IMG/VR virus record: IMGVR_UViG_3300049203_000084
Location: 1-62,151 of that record
Reading direction: 5' to 3' (one strand)
Length of the DNA: 62,151 bases
Source of the DNA: a virus
Shown here piece after piece: positions 14,821 to 22,252 of this stretch; within the stretch, counting starts at the first letter, position 1; each line of letters opens with the position of its first letter. A model generated the notes under the pieces. It was not told the DNA's origin. It did no database searches and saw nothing but the letters and a program-made list of their open reading frames with translations. The position numbers and the translations under genes were made by a program.

Positions 14821-14852
14821 AGAGCCCTTCCCGCGTGATGGGGAAGGGCTCT
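14821..14852 (-). terminator. Second of two tandem hairpins
   Basis: Perfect 12 bp stem agagcccttccc / gggaagggctct. It shares the AGAGCCCTT arm with the hairpin at 14916-14945. Together they probably end the 15.0-19.1 kb minus-strand operon; the U tract is weak. Confidence 0.6.
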
Positions 14853-14915
14853 AAGGAGTCGAGCTGCAGCAGCCCTGCTGCCTGCCTGGACACTGGCACT
14901 ATGGCAGGACATGAG

Positions 14916-14945
14916 TAGAGCCCTTACCTAATGGCAAGGGCTCTA
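14916..14945 (-). terminator. First of two tandem hairpins
   Basis: Perfect 10 bp stem tagagccctt / aagggctcta directly downstream of the last gene of the operon (14978-15208). Confidence 0.6.
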
Positions 14946-14977
14946 CAGGTAGTAGGAGTCCGGGAGGGGAGTGGCTC

Positions 14978-15208
14978 TTATATGCGCTCCTGTACTGGCG
15001 GGGGAGTATCAAGTGGGACAACGTAGCAGGAGCCTTCAGCAAGGCTCCACACATCGCCGCGTATGCTGTTAGGTCCGACATCGCGCGTGTAGCCTTGCAT
15101 CCCGCTACGCGCGTCATATCCCCTATGGATATAAACAGGGGAATCTTCAAGGCTATCCATCTTGAAGCGCTCCCCTACCTGCAGACTGTCGAGCCTAGTT
15201 CTGTTCAC
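14978..15208 (-). CDS. Small protein of unknown function
   Basis: Seventy-six residues, MNRTRLDSLQVGERF..., with a strand-rich pattern (SPVYIHRGYDARSG, SCYVVPLD). It ends in VQERI. Last gene of the operon. The ATG overlaps the preceding stop. Confidence 0.6.
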   Translation of the reverse strand: MNRTRLDSLQVGERFKMDSLEDSPVYIHRGYDARSGMQGYTRDVGPNSIRGDVWSLAEGSCYVVPLDTPPPVQERI

Positions 15209-15591
15209 TTGCTTACCTCCTGCCAGCTGCAGTTAGTGCAGCGGCCTCTAGTAATGGTTCCCTTGCGGCGCTTGCCCGTTACTTGAGCCATGGTGACGCA
15301 AGGGTCTGTTACAGCGTGTGCCGGACATAGCAGGGTAGTTGTGCTGCCGTCGGCATTGTGAGCACACGCACAACGGGCAGGCTTCCCTGCAGTGTCGAAT
15401 CCGTGGGCGAGGTTATAGAGCCCATCGATCAAGTTCTGAACGTTCATTCCGGCCCGATGCTTGCTGGCTATGTCGGCAAGCAAGCGATTGTAAGAATCAA
15501 CCTGGATATCTGGCCATACGCTGCCATTCCAGCGCTTGTATCCGTAGGGCATCGGCTCAAGCCCAGTGAGCCCAATAGGTGTGCTAGTCAT
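15205..15591 (-). CDS. Protein of unknown function with Cys motifs
   Basis: A 128-residue protein starting MTSTPIGLTGLEPM. Cys/His residues cluster in the second half (RCACAHN, LCPAHAVTDPC, RCTNCSW), suggesting a zinc site. Aromatic residues are frequent near the N-terminus. Confidence 0.6.
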   Translation of the reverse strand: MTSTPIGLTGLEPMPYGYKRWNGSVWPDIQVDSYNRLLADIASKHRAGMNVQNLIDGLYNLAHGFDTAGKPARCACAHNADGSTTTLLCPAHAVTDPCVTMAQVTGKRRKGTITRGRCTNCSWQEVSK

Positions 15592-15595
15592 TGTG

Positions 15596-15871
15596 CTAAT
15601 GCCTTTCGAGTCGAGATACAGCGAACGTGACGTGAATCCGGTACTGCTCATCCAAGGTTTGAGCTACGCGGATAAGGCGGCTGGAGCGCGTTTTCTCCGG
15701 ATACATGAGAGCGCGACGGGCAAGACGCCTAGCGGCCTCATCACTCTTTTTTGTCCGGGGATGTGGGCAAGCAACAGTTACGCGCAACGTTCCGTTGTGA
15801 TCCCAATCCGTGGCAACAATCTGCATTGTTCCGGCCCTGTTGGTATCTCCAACCTTCAGCGGTTCACTCAT
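15596..15871 (-). CDS. Small basic protein of unknown function
   Basis: Ninety-one residues, MSEPLKVGDTNRAG..., with an Arg-rich helix (ARRLARRALMYPEKTR). It overlaps the upstream gene by 8 bases. No family recognised. Confidence 0.55.
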   Translation of the reverse strand: MSEPLKVGDTNRAGTMQIVATDWDHNGTLRVTVACPHPRTKKSDEAARRLARRALMYPEKTRSSRLIRVAQTLDEQYRIHVTFAVSRLERH

Positions 15872-16235
15872 CGTCTTGCCCTACCCATTCCGAATAGATG
15901 CCCTCCAGCGAGTCATACGCTTGCTGCAACAGCTCTGCAGTTGGGTACTCCGAGACCGACACAAAGCCATTGGAGTCTTCAGCGATGAGAAAATGACCTG
16001 CCAGCGAGCTACGGAACTCCGGCCCGTCTTCGATGCTGTAGACCTTCAGCTGGTCTTCGATGAGTGACGTTAGCTCAGTGTTGGATACCTGGACCTCTGC
16101 AGCATCATTGCTGATCCTCCAGACGTAGCCGGTAGGGGCCTCCACATTCCCAAACGAGTCATTGGCCCAATCCGATGTGGCCATGTAGTGGAGAATGTTG
16201 TCCCTGTCGGTGCTGTACTTTCCAAGCTGGGTCAT
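15864..16235 (-). CDS. Acidic protein of unknown function
   Basis: A 123-residue, acidic protein; the C-terminal half has regular helix pattern (TAELLQQAYDSLEGIYSEW). The start follows GAGCA. No motif recognised. Confidence 0.6.
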   Translation of the reverse strand: MTQLGKYSTDRDNILHYMATSDWANDSFGNVEAPTGYVWRISNDAAEVQVSNTELTSLIEDQLKVYSIEDGPEFRSSLAGHFLIAEDSNGFVSVSEYPTAELLQQAYDSLEGIYSEWVGQDDE

Positions 16236-16239
16236 TGCT

Positions 16240-16353
16240 CTAGCCTTTCCTGTCGTTTGTGTGCCGTCGCTTCAGCGAGGCGATGAGCTGGGGAACTGCG
16301 ATAAGCAGTCCAATGATGCATAGAGCGAAAATGTAGAACTGGATCGGATACAT
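16240..16353 (-). CDS. Single-pass membrane micro-protein
   Basis: Thirty-seven codons: a hydrophobic segment (FYIFALCIIGLLIAVPQLIA) followed by a basic tail SLKRRHTNDRKG, so N-out/C-in by the positive-inside rule. It sits tightly between the 16360 and 15864 genes. No Shine-Dalgarno sequence is clear, so coupling to the upstream stop is likely. Confidence 0.5.
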   Translation of the reverse strand: MYPIQFYIFALCIIGLLIAVPQLIASLKRRHTNDRKG

Positions 16354-16359
16354 GGTCAG

Positions 16360-17019
16360 TTACGCACTTGCGATGGCTTTGCGGATAAGTTCCTGCATTC
16401 GCACTATGACTGTGGCCGGAATCAGCCGGACCAGCCATGCCGAGCCCCAACGATAACCAGTTTCAGGGCAAGATGGTGTGTTTTTCAGGTCAGGCCGCTT
16501 ACCGTAGGGCGAGTCTTCCCAGAGCGGGTCCGGAACATGCTGGCAACCTGCCTGCATATCATTCAAGTGCCAGTTTTTCCATAGCCGGTGAATTTCCTTC
16601 AGCTCCTGGAGCGTCCAGCCGTTGGCAGGGTCTGCGACCTCTAGCAGAGTGTCCAGCATCTGCCCACCACCGTCCCAATTATCGTCCCTCCGGCCCTTCA
16701 AGACAGTGTGACCACTGGCACTGAAGCGAAAAAACTCATCGGTAACAGGCTCATGTGTAACACTGGTTTTTCCCTCTTTTGCCACACGCTCCAGGGACAT
16801 ATCCAGGTATACGCGAGTACCCTCCGCAGTCCTGCCAACGAAAATGTCTTCAGCTTTCAGGGACTCCCATTCGGTAGGTTCGAATGCGTAACCTTCTTCA
16901 GTGATAGCCAAGTCAACTGACTTGGTTTGGTGACGTAAGAGCCACGAAAAAGCCATGTTTTCTGTCAGCGGCCCTGCCAGTTTTTCACCGTCTCGGGTCA
17001 CGTTTACATAGTTGCTCAT
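16360..17019 (-). CDS. Protein of unknown function
   Basis: A 219-residue protein. The middle part (GHTVLKGRRDDNWDGGGQML) precedes a helical domain with several Trp. It starts after AGGAGCAATCA in a leader built from CAACCACAG repeats (see 17020-17117). No family is recognised. Confidence 0.6.
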   Translation of the reverse strand: MSNYVNVTRDGEKLAGPLTENMAFSWLLRHQTKSVDLAITEEGYAFEPTEWESLKAEDIFVGRTAEGTRVYLDMSLERVAKEGKTSVTHEPVTDEFFRFSASGHTVLKGRRDDNWDGGGQMLDTLLEVADPANGWTLQELKEIHRLWKNWHLNDMQAGCQHVPDPLWEDSPYGKRPDLKNTPSCPETGYRWGSAWLVRLIPATVIVRMQELIRKAIASA

Positions 17020-17117
17020 TGATTGCTCCTGGTTGTGTGGTTGCTGTGGTTGCTGTGGTCTAGGGTTCCATACCGGCCCTGATAGATGGGGGCGACTATC
17101 CGGGCCGGTAAGGCGTC
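17020..17117. other. Leader with CAACCACAG repeats and a long hairpin
   Basis: Between two minus-strand genes. Arms taccggccc (17071-17079) and gggccggta (17102-17110) pair perfectly, with an inner 5 bp stem (gatag/ctatc). On the minus strand a run of CAACCACAG-type repeats then leads to the ribosome site of the 17019 gene. It looks like a structured element followed by an unstructured translation leader. Confidence 0.5.
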
Positions 17118-17501
17118 CTAGCTCTGTTGAGCTTTCCGGTATTCGTTGAATGCGTTTAGCTCCTCCAAGGTGAAAGTATTGAGTATTGCGGACAGTTTCG
17201 CTTGTGCTTTGATCCGATCATTGCGACCACGGTCACGGGTAGCGGCATCGATACCGAATCCTTCAAGGGTGCGAGCGTGTTTTACGTCCCGCTCCGCGTC
17301 AAGCAATGCCTCGAATTTTTCGGTATTGTCGGGGACCTCTTCAGATGCCGGAATGGTGCGGACGCCGCAACGGGGACAACGGCCCGTATCTACGCCGTCT
17401 ACCGTATGCTTTGCGTGGCCGTGCTCTGCGCAGTAGTCAGCGTGGCCCTGGCAAACAATCTCGCCCTTTGCGGCTGCCATATCCATTCCGTAGTGGCTCA
17501 T
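17118..17501 (-). CDS. Zinc-binding protein of unknown function
   Basis: A 127-residue protein. The N-terminal part has several Cys/His (VCQGHADYCAEHGHAKH, RCPRCGVR), a probable two-site zinc region; the rest is helical and charged. A perfect palindromic operator-like site (17552-17573) lies upstream. Confidence 0.6.
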   Translation of the reverse strand: MSHYGMDMAAAKGEIVCQGHADYCAEHGHAKHTVDGVDTGRCPRCGVRTIPASEEVPDNTEKFEALLDAERDVKHARTLEGFGIDAATRDRGRNDRIKAQAKLSAILNTFTLEELNAFNEYRKAQQS

Positions 17502-17551
17502 GACGTGCTCCTCATTCTCTAGCTTGACTATCTAACTTATGGTTCCACCCT

Positions 17552-17573
17552 ACACACTCGCGCAAGAGTGTGT
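17552..17573. promoter_or_regulatory. Perfect palindromic operator-like site
   Basis: ACACACTC-gcgcaa-GAGTGTGT is an 8+8 bp perfect dyad. Half-sites recur, less perfectly, between the -35 and -10 boxes of plus-strand promoters at 21216, 23350, 27543 and 37915. A TATAGG follows on the plus strand at promoter spacing. Confidence 0.6.
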
Positions 17574-17618
17574 CTATAGGTTTCTCAAAGTTTCTTGAAA
17601 ACTAGTAAGGCAGCTGCT

Positions 17619-17864
17619 CTAGGCCTCCTCGCATGTCTTGCAGGGCACACCATCGTAGCCGTTTGCCCAGCTGGCGCGGCGTGAGTGTTCATAGTCCACA
17701 GTGGAGGCCATCACTCCGCATTTGCCGCGTACTGAGACGCCGGTAGGAAAGCTGGCCACCAGATGCCATTTATCGGCATCGTTTATGTAAAACGCTCCGG
17801 CGTCATAGATTCCCCAGGCATTGCTTGTCAGGGTATCGCCGTTAGCTGCTTTAGGGCGTGACAT
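17619..17864 (-). CDS. Small protein with Cys pair
   Basis: Eighty-one residues, MSRPKAANGDTL..., ending in the pattern VPCKTCEEA, with another Cys in the middle. It is strand-rich by pattern. Function unknown. Confidence 0.6.
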   Translation of the reverse strand: MSRPKAANGDTLTSNAWGIYDAGAFYINDADKWHLVASFPTGVSVRGKCGVMASTVDYEHSRRASWANGYDGVPCKTCEEA

Positions 17865-17877
17865 GGCTTAGGCCTCT

Positions 17878-17952
17878 CTAGGCGAAAAACGGAATGGAAA
17901 ACATGACGAGGGCGAAAGTAAATCCGAATATGCGCCGGAAATTAGGAACCAT
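17878..17952 (-). CDS. Hydrophobic micro-peptide (24 codons)
   Basis: ATG overlaps the end of the upstream gene; the peptide MVPNFRRIFGFTFALVMFSI ends IPFFA and is a short membrane helix with a basic N-terminus. GAGG lies about 13 bases upstream. It may be a membrane micro-protein or a coupling peptide. Confidence 0.4.
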   Translation of the reverse strand: MVPNFRRIFGFTFALVMFSIPFFA

Positions 17953-18289
17953 TGTTGAACCATTCCTCACAATCGCGCCTAACAACTGCTTTTACAGCCT
18001 CCGGCAATTCTGACCATTTAGCGGAATGGTGGTAAACCCTACGCCGGTAGTCTGCGGCTTGGTGCGCTCTCATTTGGCCGGAAATTCCGAATCCCTGGGG
18101 TGAGCTGGGCTCGTCAGACATTCCGCGATAGTCTATCCACCCTTCCGCGTAAGTAATGGGCTCTGAGGGCTTATAGAAAACGGTGTAGCGATCAAAGTCC
18201 TTGGGGCCGGAGTCATAAATTGCCAGCACACCTGCAGGGCAATCGCCGTCCAGGAATTTCTTTGATTGGGTCCGGGGCCGGTAGTTCAT
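17942..18289 (-). CDS. Protein of unknown function
   Basis: A 115-residue protein, basic N-terminus then mixed. A Ser/Pro loop DEPSSPQGFG in the middle. It lies 2 bases from the next gene upstream. No family recognised. Confidence 0.6.
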   Translation of the reverse strand: MNYRPRTQSKKFLDGDCPAGVLAIYDSGPKDFDRYTVFYKPSEPITYAEGWIDYRGMSDEPSSPQGFGISGQMRAHQAADYRRRVYHHSAKWSELPEAVKAVVRRDCEEWFNNGS

Positions 18290-18291
18290 TT

Positions 18292-18636
18292 TTAGTAATC
18301 CTTTCCTGCAAGTTTGAGCTGGGAGGCGTAGCGTGTGAGCACTTTACCGGCGTGCAAAATGTCGTCAAGCGTTACGCCGTCGTCTCGCATTGTTTCGAGT
18401 ATTTCGCTGTACTCGAAAGCCTCGGTATTGGCTCCGAATGGGGATTGGTGAAACTCCCATTCGGAGGGAACTTGTGAGGCGTCAATTTCGGTTATGACAT
18501 CAGCAATAGCGAACCACCAGCCCATAACCGAGCCCCAAGGGTCTCCACCATCAAAGCTATCCCGCATTCTTTCGAGGATGGGGTTACGAGTAGGCCGAGC
18601 TGAAAGCCACAACGCGAGTTTTTCCGAGTTTTCCAT
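18292..18636 (-). CDS. Acidic protein of unknown function
   Basis: A 114-residue protein with Trp-rich WGSVMGWWFAIADV and an acidic C-terminal half. The ATG follows GAAAGGC. Part of the minus-strand accessory operon. Confidence 0.6.
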   Translation of the reverse strand: MENSEKLALWLSARPTRNPILERMRDSFDGGDPWGSVMGWWFAIADVITEIDASQVPSEWEFHQSPFGANTEAFEYSEILETMRDDGVTLDDILHAGKVLTRYASQLKLAGKDY

Positions 18637-18648
18637 TTGTCTTGCCTT

Positions 18649-18789
18649 TCAGAAATTCAGTGAGCCGATTGTGAGAATTGCCAGCGTTCCGGCAATTGCT
18701 AGGGAGTATTCGATACGCTGCCAAAGCCTGGAGACTCTAGGACTATTCCAGTAATCACGCTTTGCGGCCCTGCTCTGCGGCGTGCTCAC
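18649..18789 (-). CDS. Small membrane protein
   Basis: Forty-six codons with GTG start overlapping the upstream TGA (GTGA). A basic N-terminal half (VSTPQSRAAKRDYW) precedes one membrane helix (SLAIAGTLAILTIGSLNF). Together with 16240 and 17878 it is the third membrane micro-protein in this operon. Confidence 0.55.
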   Translation of the reverse strand: MSTPQSRAAKRDYWNSPRVSRLWQRIEYSLAIAGTLAILTIGSLNF

Positions 18790-18944
18790 GCTGTAACCCA
18801 AGGGCCGGGAATCTCGCCCTTTGCTCGCTGCACCAGCTGCAGCGGCGTAACTGTCGAGTATTCAGCTATCCAGGCTGCTACGGTCTGGAGCGGCCCTTTC
18901 ATGTAGACCACACCAGACGTTGGGATCATTGCGCCATATTCCAT
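18786..18944 (-). CDS. Small protein of unknown function
   Basis: Fifty-two codons, MEYGAMIPTSGVVYMKGP..., ending PGPWVTA. ATG lies 4 bases after the stop of the 18949 gene. The GGGAGCTAAGGCA leader gives a ribosome site inside the previous gene end. Confidence 0.5.
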   Translation of the reverse strand: MEYGAMIPTSGVVYMKGPLQTVAAWIAEYSTVTPLQLVQRAKGEIPGPWVTA

Positions 18945-18948
18945 TGCC

Positions 18949-19134
18949 TTAGCTCCCTGCAGTGTTGAAGTTGGGGGCGTAGGCTACGCGGTCACGGTAG
19001 TCCGCTCGCTGCTCTGCAGTAAGGGCGAGCCATTCGCTGTACTGGAAACCCCAGCTGTGAGCGTATGCAACTTCGCGGGAATCGACTACGGGGGCCGGTG
19101 CTTCGAGGGTGGCAGCTGCCTTGCGTCCGAACAT
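18949..19134 (-). CDS. First gene of minus-strand accessory operon
   Basis: Sixty-one residues from ATG at 19134 (AGGTAAG upstream). The segment SREVAYAHSWGFQYSEW is followed by a helix of acidic/Arg pattern. Unknown function. The divergent control region to its right separates it from the plus-strand genes. Confidence 0.55.
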   Translation of the reverse strand: MFGRKAAATLEAPAPVVDSREVAYAHSWGFQYSEWLALTAEQRADYRDRVAYAPNFNTAGS

Positions 19135-19300
19135 TTCGCTTACCTGCTTTCGTTTGGTTGGGTGTTGCTGCTCTGAATCTCCTCTATGTGGATTAGTGCT
19201 GTCAAGCCCCCAAATTACAGCTCTATACATGCAATTTTCGGCATAACTGTATGCCTATGCGGCCCGCCTCCAGGGCTCCCAGGGGCGCAGTTTGTAACGA

Positions 19301-19320
19301 TTTTGGTTGAAGTTTCAAGC
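19301..19320 (+). repeat. Operator-like repeat copy 1
   Basis: Twenty bases containing GGTTGAA-gt-TTCAAGC, an internal TTGAA/TTCAA dyad. Two mismatches against copy 2. Confidence 0.7.
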
Positions 19321-19341
19321 GTTCTGATATATCAGCAGGCG

Positions 19342-19361
19342 TTTTGGTTGAATCTTCAAGC
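19342..19361 (+). repeat. Operator-like repeat copy 2
   Basis: Same 20-base element as 19301-19320 with TC in place of GT in the centre. Start-to-start spacing is 41 bases, close to four helix turns, so both copies face the same side of the DNA. Confidence 0.7.
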
Positions 19362-19578
19362 CAAGGGGGTCCAAGGCCCGGAATCGCGCGGCAGCTCGAC
19401 CAGGAAAAGGGAGGTAAAGAACCCCTCGGAGGCAAAATGTGGGGCGATTTTCGGCGGTTCCGGGGGAAATCTTGAGCCAAACCTGCGGAAACCCTGCATG
19501 TCGAGGTACTGTTGCCTCATATTTTTCTGTGATTAGCTACAGAGGTACAGACCACAAACAACGAACTGGGGAGTTCAC

Positions 19579-19956
19579 ATGAGCAACGTCGTCAGCATCA
19601 ACAGCCGCAGGGTCAAAGGAGAGCCGCGCACCGCAACCGAGATGTTCCAGGAGGTCAAGGACATCCTGACCAAAGAACCAAGCACCGAGCCCCCGGCAGA
19701 GACGCAGAGCCGCCTGCTGGGCGAACTGGATGACCTCTCCTCGGACATCCTTCTCAGGAAGCTCCAGCTGATCCACCGAAAGCAGGCCGAGTACCGCAAG
19801 TGGACAGCGCAGGAAGAGGAAATGGCTGCCGAGCTGGAGGCTGCAGCATACCTCGCATACCGTCATGGTGTGCCGGAGGAAGCCATCTATGACCTCAATG
19901 ACGAGGCCCTGTCCAACGCCCTCCAGTCCGCCATGACCAAGGTGGCCTCGGCATGA
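19579..19956 (+). CDS. First early gene, helical protein of unknown function
   Basis: A 125-residue protein, charged and largely helical (coiled-coil-like from about 45 to 95). The ATG follows GGGGAG. First gene of the plus-strand early region, so a regulatory or takeover function is possible; nothing is recognised. Confidence 0.65.
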   Translation: MSNVVSINSRRVKGEPRTATEMFQEVKDILTKEPSTEPPAETQSRLLGELDDLSSDILLRKLQLIHRKQAEYRKWTAQEEEMAAELEAAAYLAYRHGVPEEAIYDLNDEALSNALQSAMTKVASA

Positions 19957-20207
19957 CCGAGCAGCTGCCCGAGTACCCCCACAATGACGCTGCCCTGGTC
20001 AACGTCGTCCGGGCACACACCGCGCTGGAGAAGATCAACGCCGAGATTGACGAGGCCGTCAAAGAGGCCACGCGCAAGATCAACGCCCAGTACACGCCCA
20101 TGATGTACGCGGCCCAGTCCGTCCTCTATGAGGCAATGGGGCAGGCCTCGGGCGCAGGCTTCACCTACCGCGAGCTGTGTGAAGTCATGCAGTGCGCCAA
20201 CCATTGA
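19953..20207 (+). CDS. Small helical protein of unknown function
   Basis: Eighty-four residues; overlaps the first gene by 4 bases (ATGA). Helical with an acidic middle. A GAGGGG/CCCCTC hairpin follows the stop. Confidence 0.6.
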   Translation: MTEQLPEYPHNDAALVNVVRAHTALEKINAEIDEAVKEATRKINAQYTPMMYAAQSVLYEAMGQASGAGFTYRELCEVMQCANH

Positions 20208-20447
20208 GGGGTACACCCCCTCTAAGAAATTCCAGTCAGACTTGAAAAAACGATTACTTACTGGCGAAACTGATGGGGTGTCATCTACTCGCCGGTAACA
20301 ATCGTCAACAAGCGAACTTTTATAGTCTAAAGTCATTGCCTAGTGGTTTGGACTATGCAAGTATTCATCTACAGGCACGATATACAGGAGCAAGACCAGC
20401 CCAAAACAAAGCACTAACACATACACACATCAAGGAGCACACAGAGC
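20208..20447. other. Intergenic region before 20448 gene
   Basis: Holds a short GC hairpin right after the stop of the previous gene, a TATAGT box (20321-20326) and a long CACA-rich leader ending in AAGGAGCA. A promoter is likely, but no clear -35 is seen. Confidence 0.45.
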
Positions 20448-21107
20448 ATGGCTACTTTCGTAGAGTTACACAACAGGTGGAGGGGGTTCGCCGCAGACCG
20501 TGCAAAGGCACGCAAGGAAGTTGACGACAAGATCAAGGACAACAACGCCACGATTGAGCGTCTTCGCCTAGAGAACATCGAACTCGATACCTCGTTCGCC
20601 ACTGAGTGGACCCGGAAGAAGAAGCAGCTCCAGGAGGAGCGCGACCGGGCCGTCATGGACGAGATGGCGAGCGAGGAATCCGGTGGCAAGGGCAAGTCCG
20701 GTCAGGAGATTCTTCGGGAACTCGGCTCGCGCAACACCGTCTGGGTCTATGACCTGCGCAAACGTCTCGCTGCCGAGGGCAGGCTGCCCGAGACGGTCAA
20801 CGAGAACTCCAGCCCTGAGCTGCTGAAGCAGGCGAAAGAACGCTCGCGCAAGCCCGCTCTCTCGAACTCGTTTGCATCCGTCCAGTGGCTCCGGCCCGAG
20901 GGCACCGAACTGGCTGGCTGGTCCATCTCCAGCGACTTCACTCTGGTCAAGCGAGAGCGCCGTGGGGGCGTGTGGTTCATCTGCGGCCCCAACAACGAGT
21001 TCCTGGACGGCGACCGCGCCTTCTACGACTCCACCGACTCTGACCTCATCACCCAGCAGGCCGATCTGCTCATGGACCGGCTGGAGGCCGCAAGCGCCGC
21101 CTCCTGA
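20448..21107 (+). CDS. Coiled-coil protein of unknown function
   Basis: A 219-residue protein. Residues 15-70 are a highly charged coiled coil (ARKEVDDKIKDNNATIERLR); the C-terminal half is a globular Trp-rich segment (LAGWSISSDF, GGVWFICG). It has its own leader and is followed by a strong terminator, so it is expressed as a single-gene unit. No family recognised. Confidence 0.65.
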   Translation: MATFVELHNRWRGFAADRAKARKEVDDKIKDNNATIERLRLENIELDTSFATEWTRKKKQLQEERDRAVMDEMASEESGGKGKSGQEILRELGSRNTVWVYDLRKRLAAEGRLPETVNENSSPELLKQAKERSRKPALSNSFASVQWLRPEGTELAGWSISSDFTLVKRERRGGVWFICGPNNEFLDGDRAFYDSTDSDLITQQADLLMDRLEAASAAS

Positions 21108-21129
21108 CCCGCAAACCATCCTCCCCAAG

Positions 21130-21170
21130 AAGCCCGCCGTGGACCCCCATACACGGCGGGCTTCGCTTTG
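21130..21170 (+). terminator. Terminator after 20448-21107
   Basis: Perfect 12 bp stem aagcccgccgtg / cacggcgggctt followed by CGCTTTG. It separates this gene from the promoter at 21216. Confidence 0.85.
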
Positions 21171-21215
21171 CAAGCTGCTTACTGGATTGGTACACCGGGG
21201 CTGAAAAAATAAAGC

Positions 21216-21244
21216 TTGCACACCCTCGCGGACGAGTGTACTGT
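21216..21244 (+). promoter_or_regulatory. Early promoter with operator-like spacer
   Basis: TTGCAC (21216-21221), 17 bases, TACTGT (21239-21244). The spacer contains CCTCGCGGACGAGTGT, matching the dispersed CTCGCGC..GAGTGT element. The leader runs to AAGGAGCAACCACC-ATG. Confidence 0.65.
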
Positions 21245-21286
21245 CAGATCATAAGCACTCAATCACACAACCAAGGAGCAACCACC

Positions 21287-21523
21287 ATGAAGGTCTACAT
21301 CAACCGCCTCGGACAGGAGCCGCTGGTATTCCATGATGCGGCCCGTTCCAATAACGTCCGCATCGAGACCGAGCAGGGCGTCTTCTCCATCATGGAGAAC
21401 AAGGACGGCTCGCTCAATATCTCGGAGGCCAGCCACATGCATCTCACGCTTCAGCCCAAGGCATCAAATTCCATCCAGCTCGGCGGCGTACTGCCCGAGG
21501 CCTTCAAGATCGGAGGCGAGTAG
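21287..21523 (+). CDS. Small protein of unknown function
   Basis: Seventy-eight residues, MKVYINRLGQEPLVF..., strand-rich. The start at 21287 has an ideal AAGGAGCAACCACC site and is the first gene after the 21216 promoter. Head of a seven-gene overlapping array. Confidence 0.65.
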   Translation: MKVYINRLGQEPLVFHDAARSNNVRIETEQGVFSIMENKDGSLNISEASHMHLTLQPKASNSIQLGGVLPEAFKIGGE

Positions 21524-21525
21524 AC

Positions 21526-21699
21526 ATGGCCAAGATCAAGGTACGCATCGAGTTCACCGCCGAAGTAGACGCGGACGCCTGGACCGAGGCCTACGGCATC
21601 GCCAAGTCCGAGGTCCGCGAGGACGTGAAGACCTACGCCCTGACCCAGCTGCAGGGCGCAGCGGCCAGCGATGAGGGTCTGTGGGAGGTGAAGGCATGA
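21526..21699 (+). CDS. Small acidic protein of unknown function
   Basis: Fifty-seven codons, MAKIKVRIEFTAEVDADAW..., starting 2 bases after the previous stop. Alternating strand pattern then a helix; ends LWEVKA. GGAGGCGAG lies just upstream. Confidence 0.6.
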   Translation: MAKIKVRIEFTAEVDADAWTEAYGIAKSEVREDVKTYALTQLQGAAASDEGLWEVKA

Positions 21700-21947
21700 G
21701 CACCAAGGAAGAACCGAGCTACATGATGTTCGCTCGGGCCAACGTCAAGGACAACCAGCTCACCACCCCGCTGGTGGTCAAGGCCCTGCTGGAGCGCATC
21801 GACCGCTTAGAGAAGACGGTTGCCGATGTGAAAGCCCTGACTGACAAGGCCTACGAGGGCCATACCTATGTTCTCCCGGATGGCTACCCCAGCCGCCCGG
21901 TGGAAGCATCTGAACTCCGCAACGCACTGGAGGAGGCAAAGAAATGA
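21696..21947 (+). CDS. Small protein of unknown function
   Basis: Eighty-three residues from the ATG overlapping the previous TGA. Middle helix (ALLERIDRLEKTVADVKAL) is coiled-coil-like. Confidence 0.6.
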   Translation: MSTKEEPSYMMFARANVKDNQLTTPLVVKALLERIDRLEKTVADVKALTDKAYEGHTYVLPDGYPSRPVEASELRNALEEAKK

Positions 21948-22252
21948 GCTGGCAGGGAGACTGGGCAGACTGGGCCGGGGACAACCCCGTAGAGGCCGAG
22001 CGCGAGCTGCGGGAAGAAGCCCGCAAGCGACTGGAGCGTGAAGTCGCGGAGTTGAAGGCCATTGTTGCGCAGAATCCCAACCCTAAGACCCCCGAGGAAT
22101 TGCTGGCTGATCTGGTCAAGGGCACTTGCGGGCACACCGAGGTGTACGCCACCGGCCACTGCGCTGACTGCGGCCACGAGGTGGAGGGCTTCGAGCCCAC
22201 CGACGCACAGATTTTCGCCCACCACGGACAGACCAAGGAGACAGCAGCATGA
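21944..22252 (+). CDS. Small zinc-site protein
   Basis: A 102-residue protein. A Glu/Arg-rich helix precedes CGHTEVYATGHCADCGHEV, which has the Cys/His spacing of a zinc ribbon. It overlaps both neighbours by 4 bases. Confidence 0.6.
   Translation: MSWQGDWADWAGDNPVEAERELREEARKRLEREVAELKAIVAQNPNPKTPEELLADLVKGTCGHTEVYATGHCADCGHEVEGFEPTDAQIFAHHGQTKETAA

Larger units (their letters stand above)
14073..14977. other. Long non-coding control region, candidate replication origin
   Basis: About 900 bases with no convincing gene. It holds two perfect DnaA boxes in opposite orientation (14430-14438 TGTGGATAA and 14522-14530 TTATCCACA), a perfect 12 bp palindrome ATGCATATGCAT (14387-14398), an operator-like site (14541-14560), an A+T-rich patch (14563-14585), a pyrimidine-rich tract on the plus strand (about 14670-14730), and two terminator-like hairpins at the right end. 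Confidence 0.5.
19135..19578. promoter_or_regulatory. Divergent control region with repeated palindromic sites
   Basis: A 444-base gap between the minus-strand accessory operon and the plus-strand early genes. It contains two 20-base direct repeats (19301-19320 and 19342-19361), a perfect palindrome CTGATATATCAG between them (19324-19335), a 6 bp hairpin GGCATA-ACTG-TATGCC (about 19240-19255) and a possible plus-strand promoter TTGCCT-16-TAGCTA before 19579. Confidence 0.55.
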
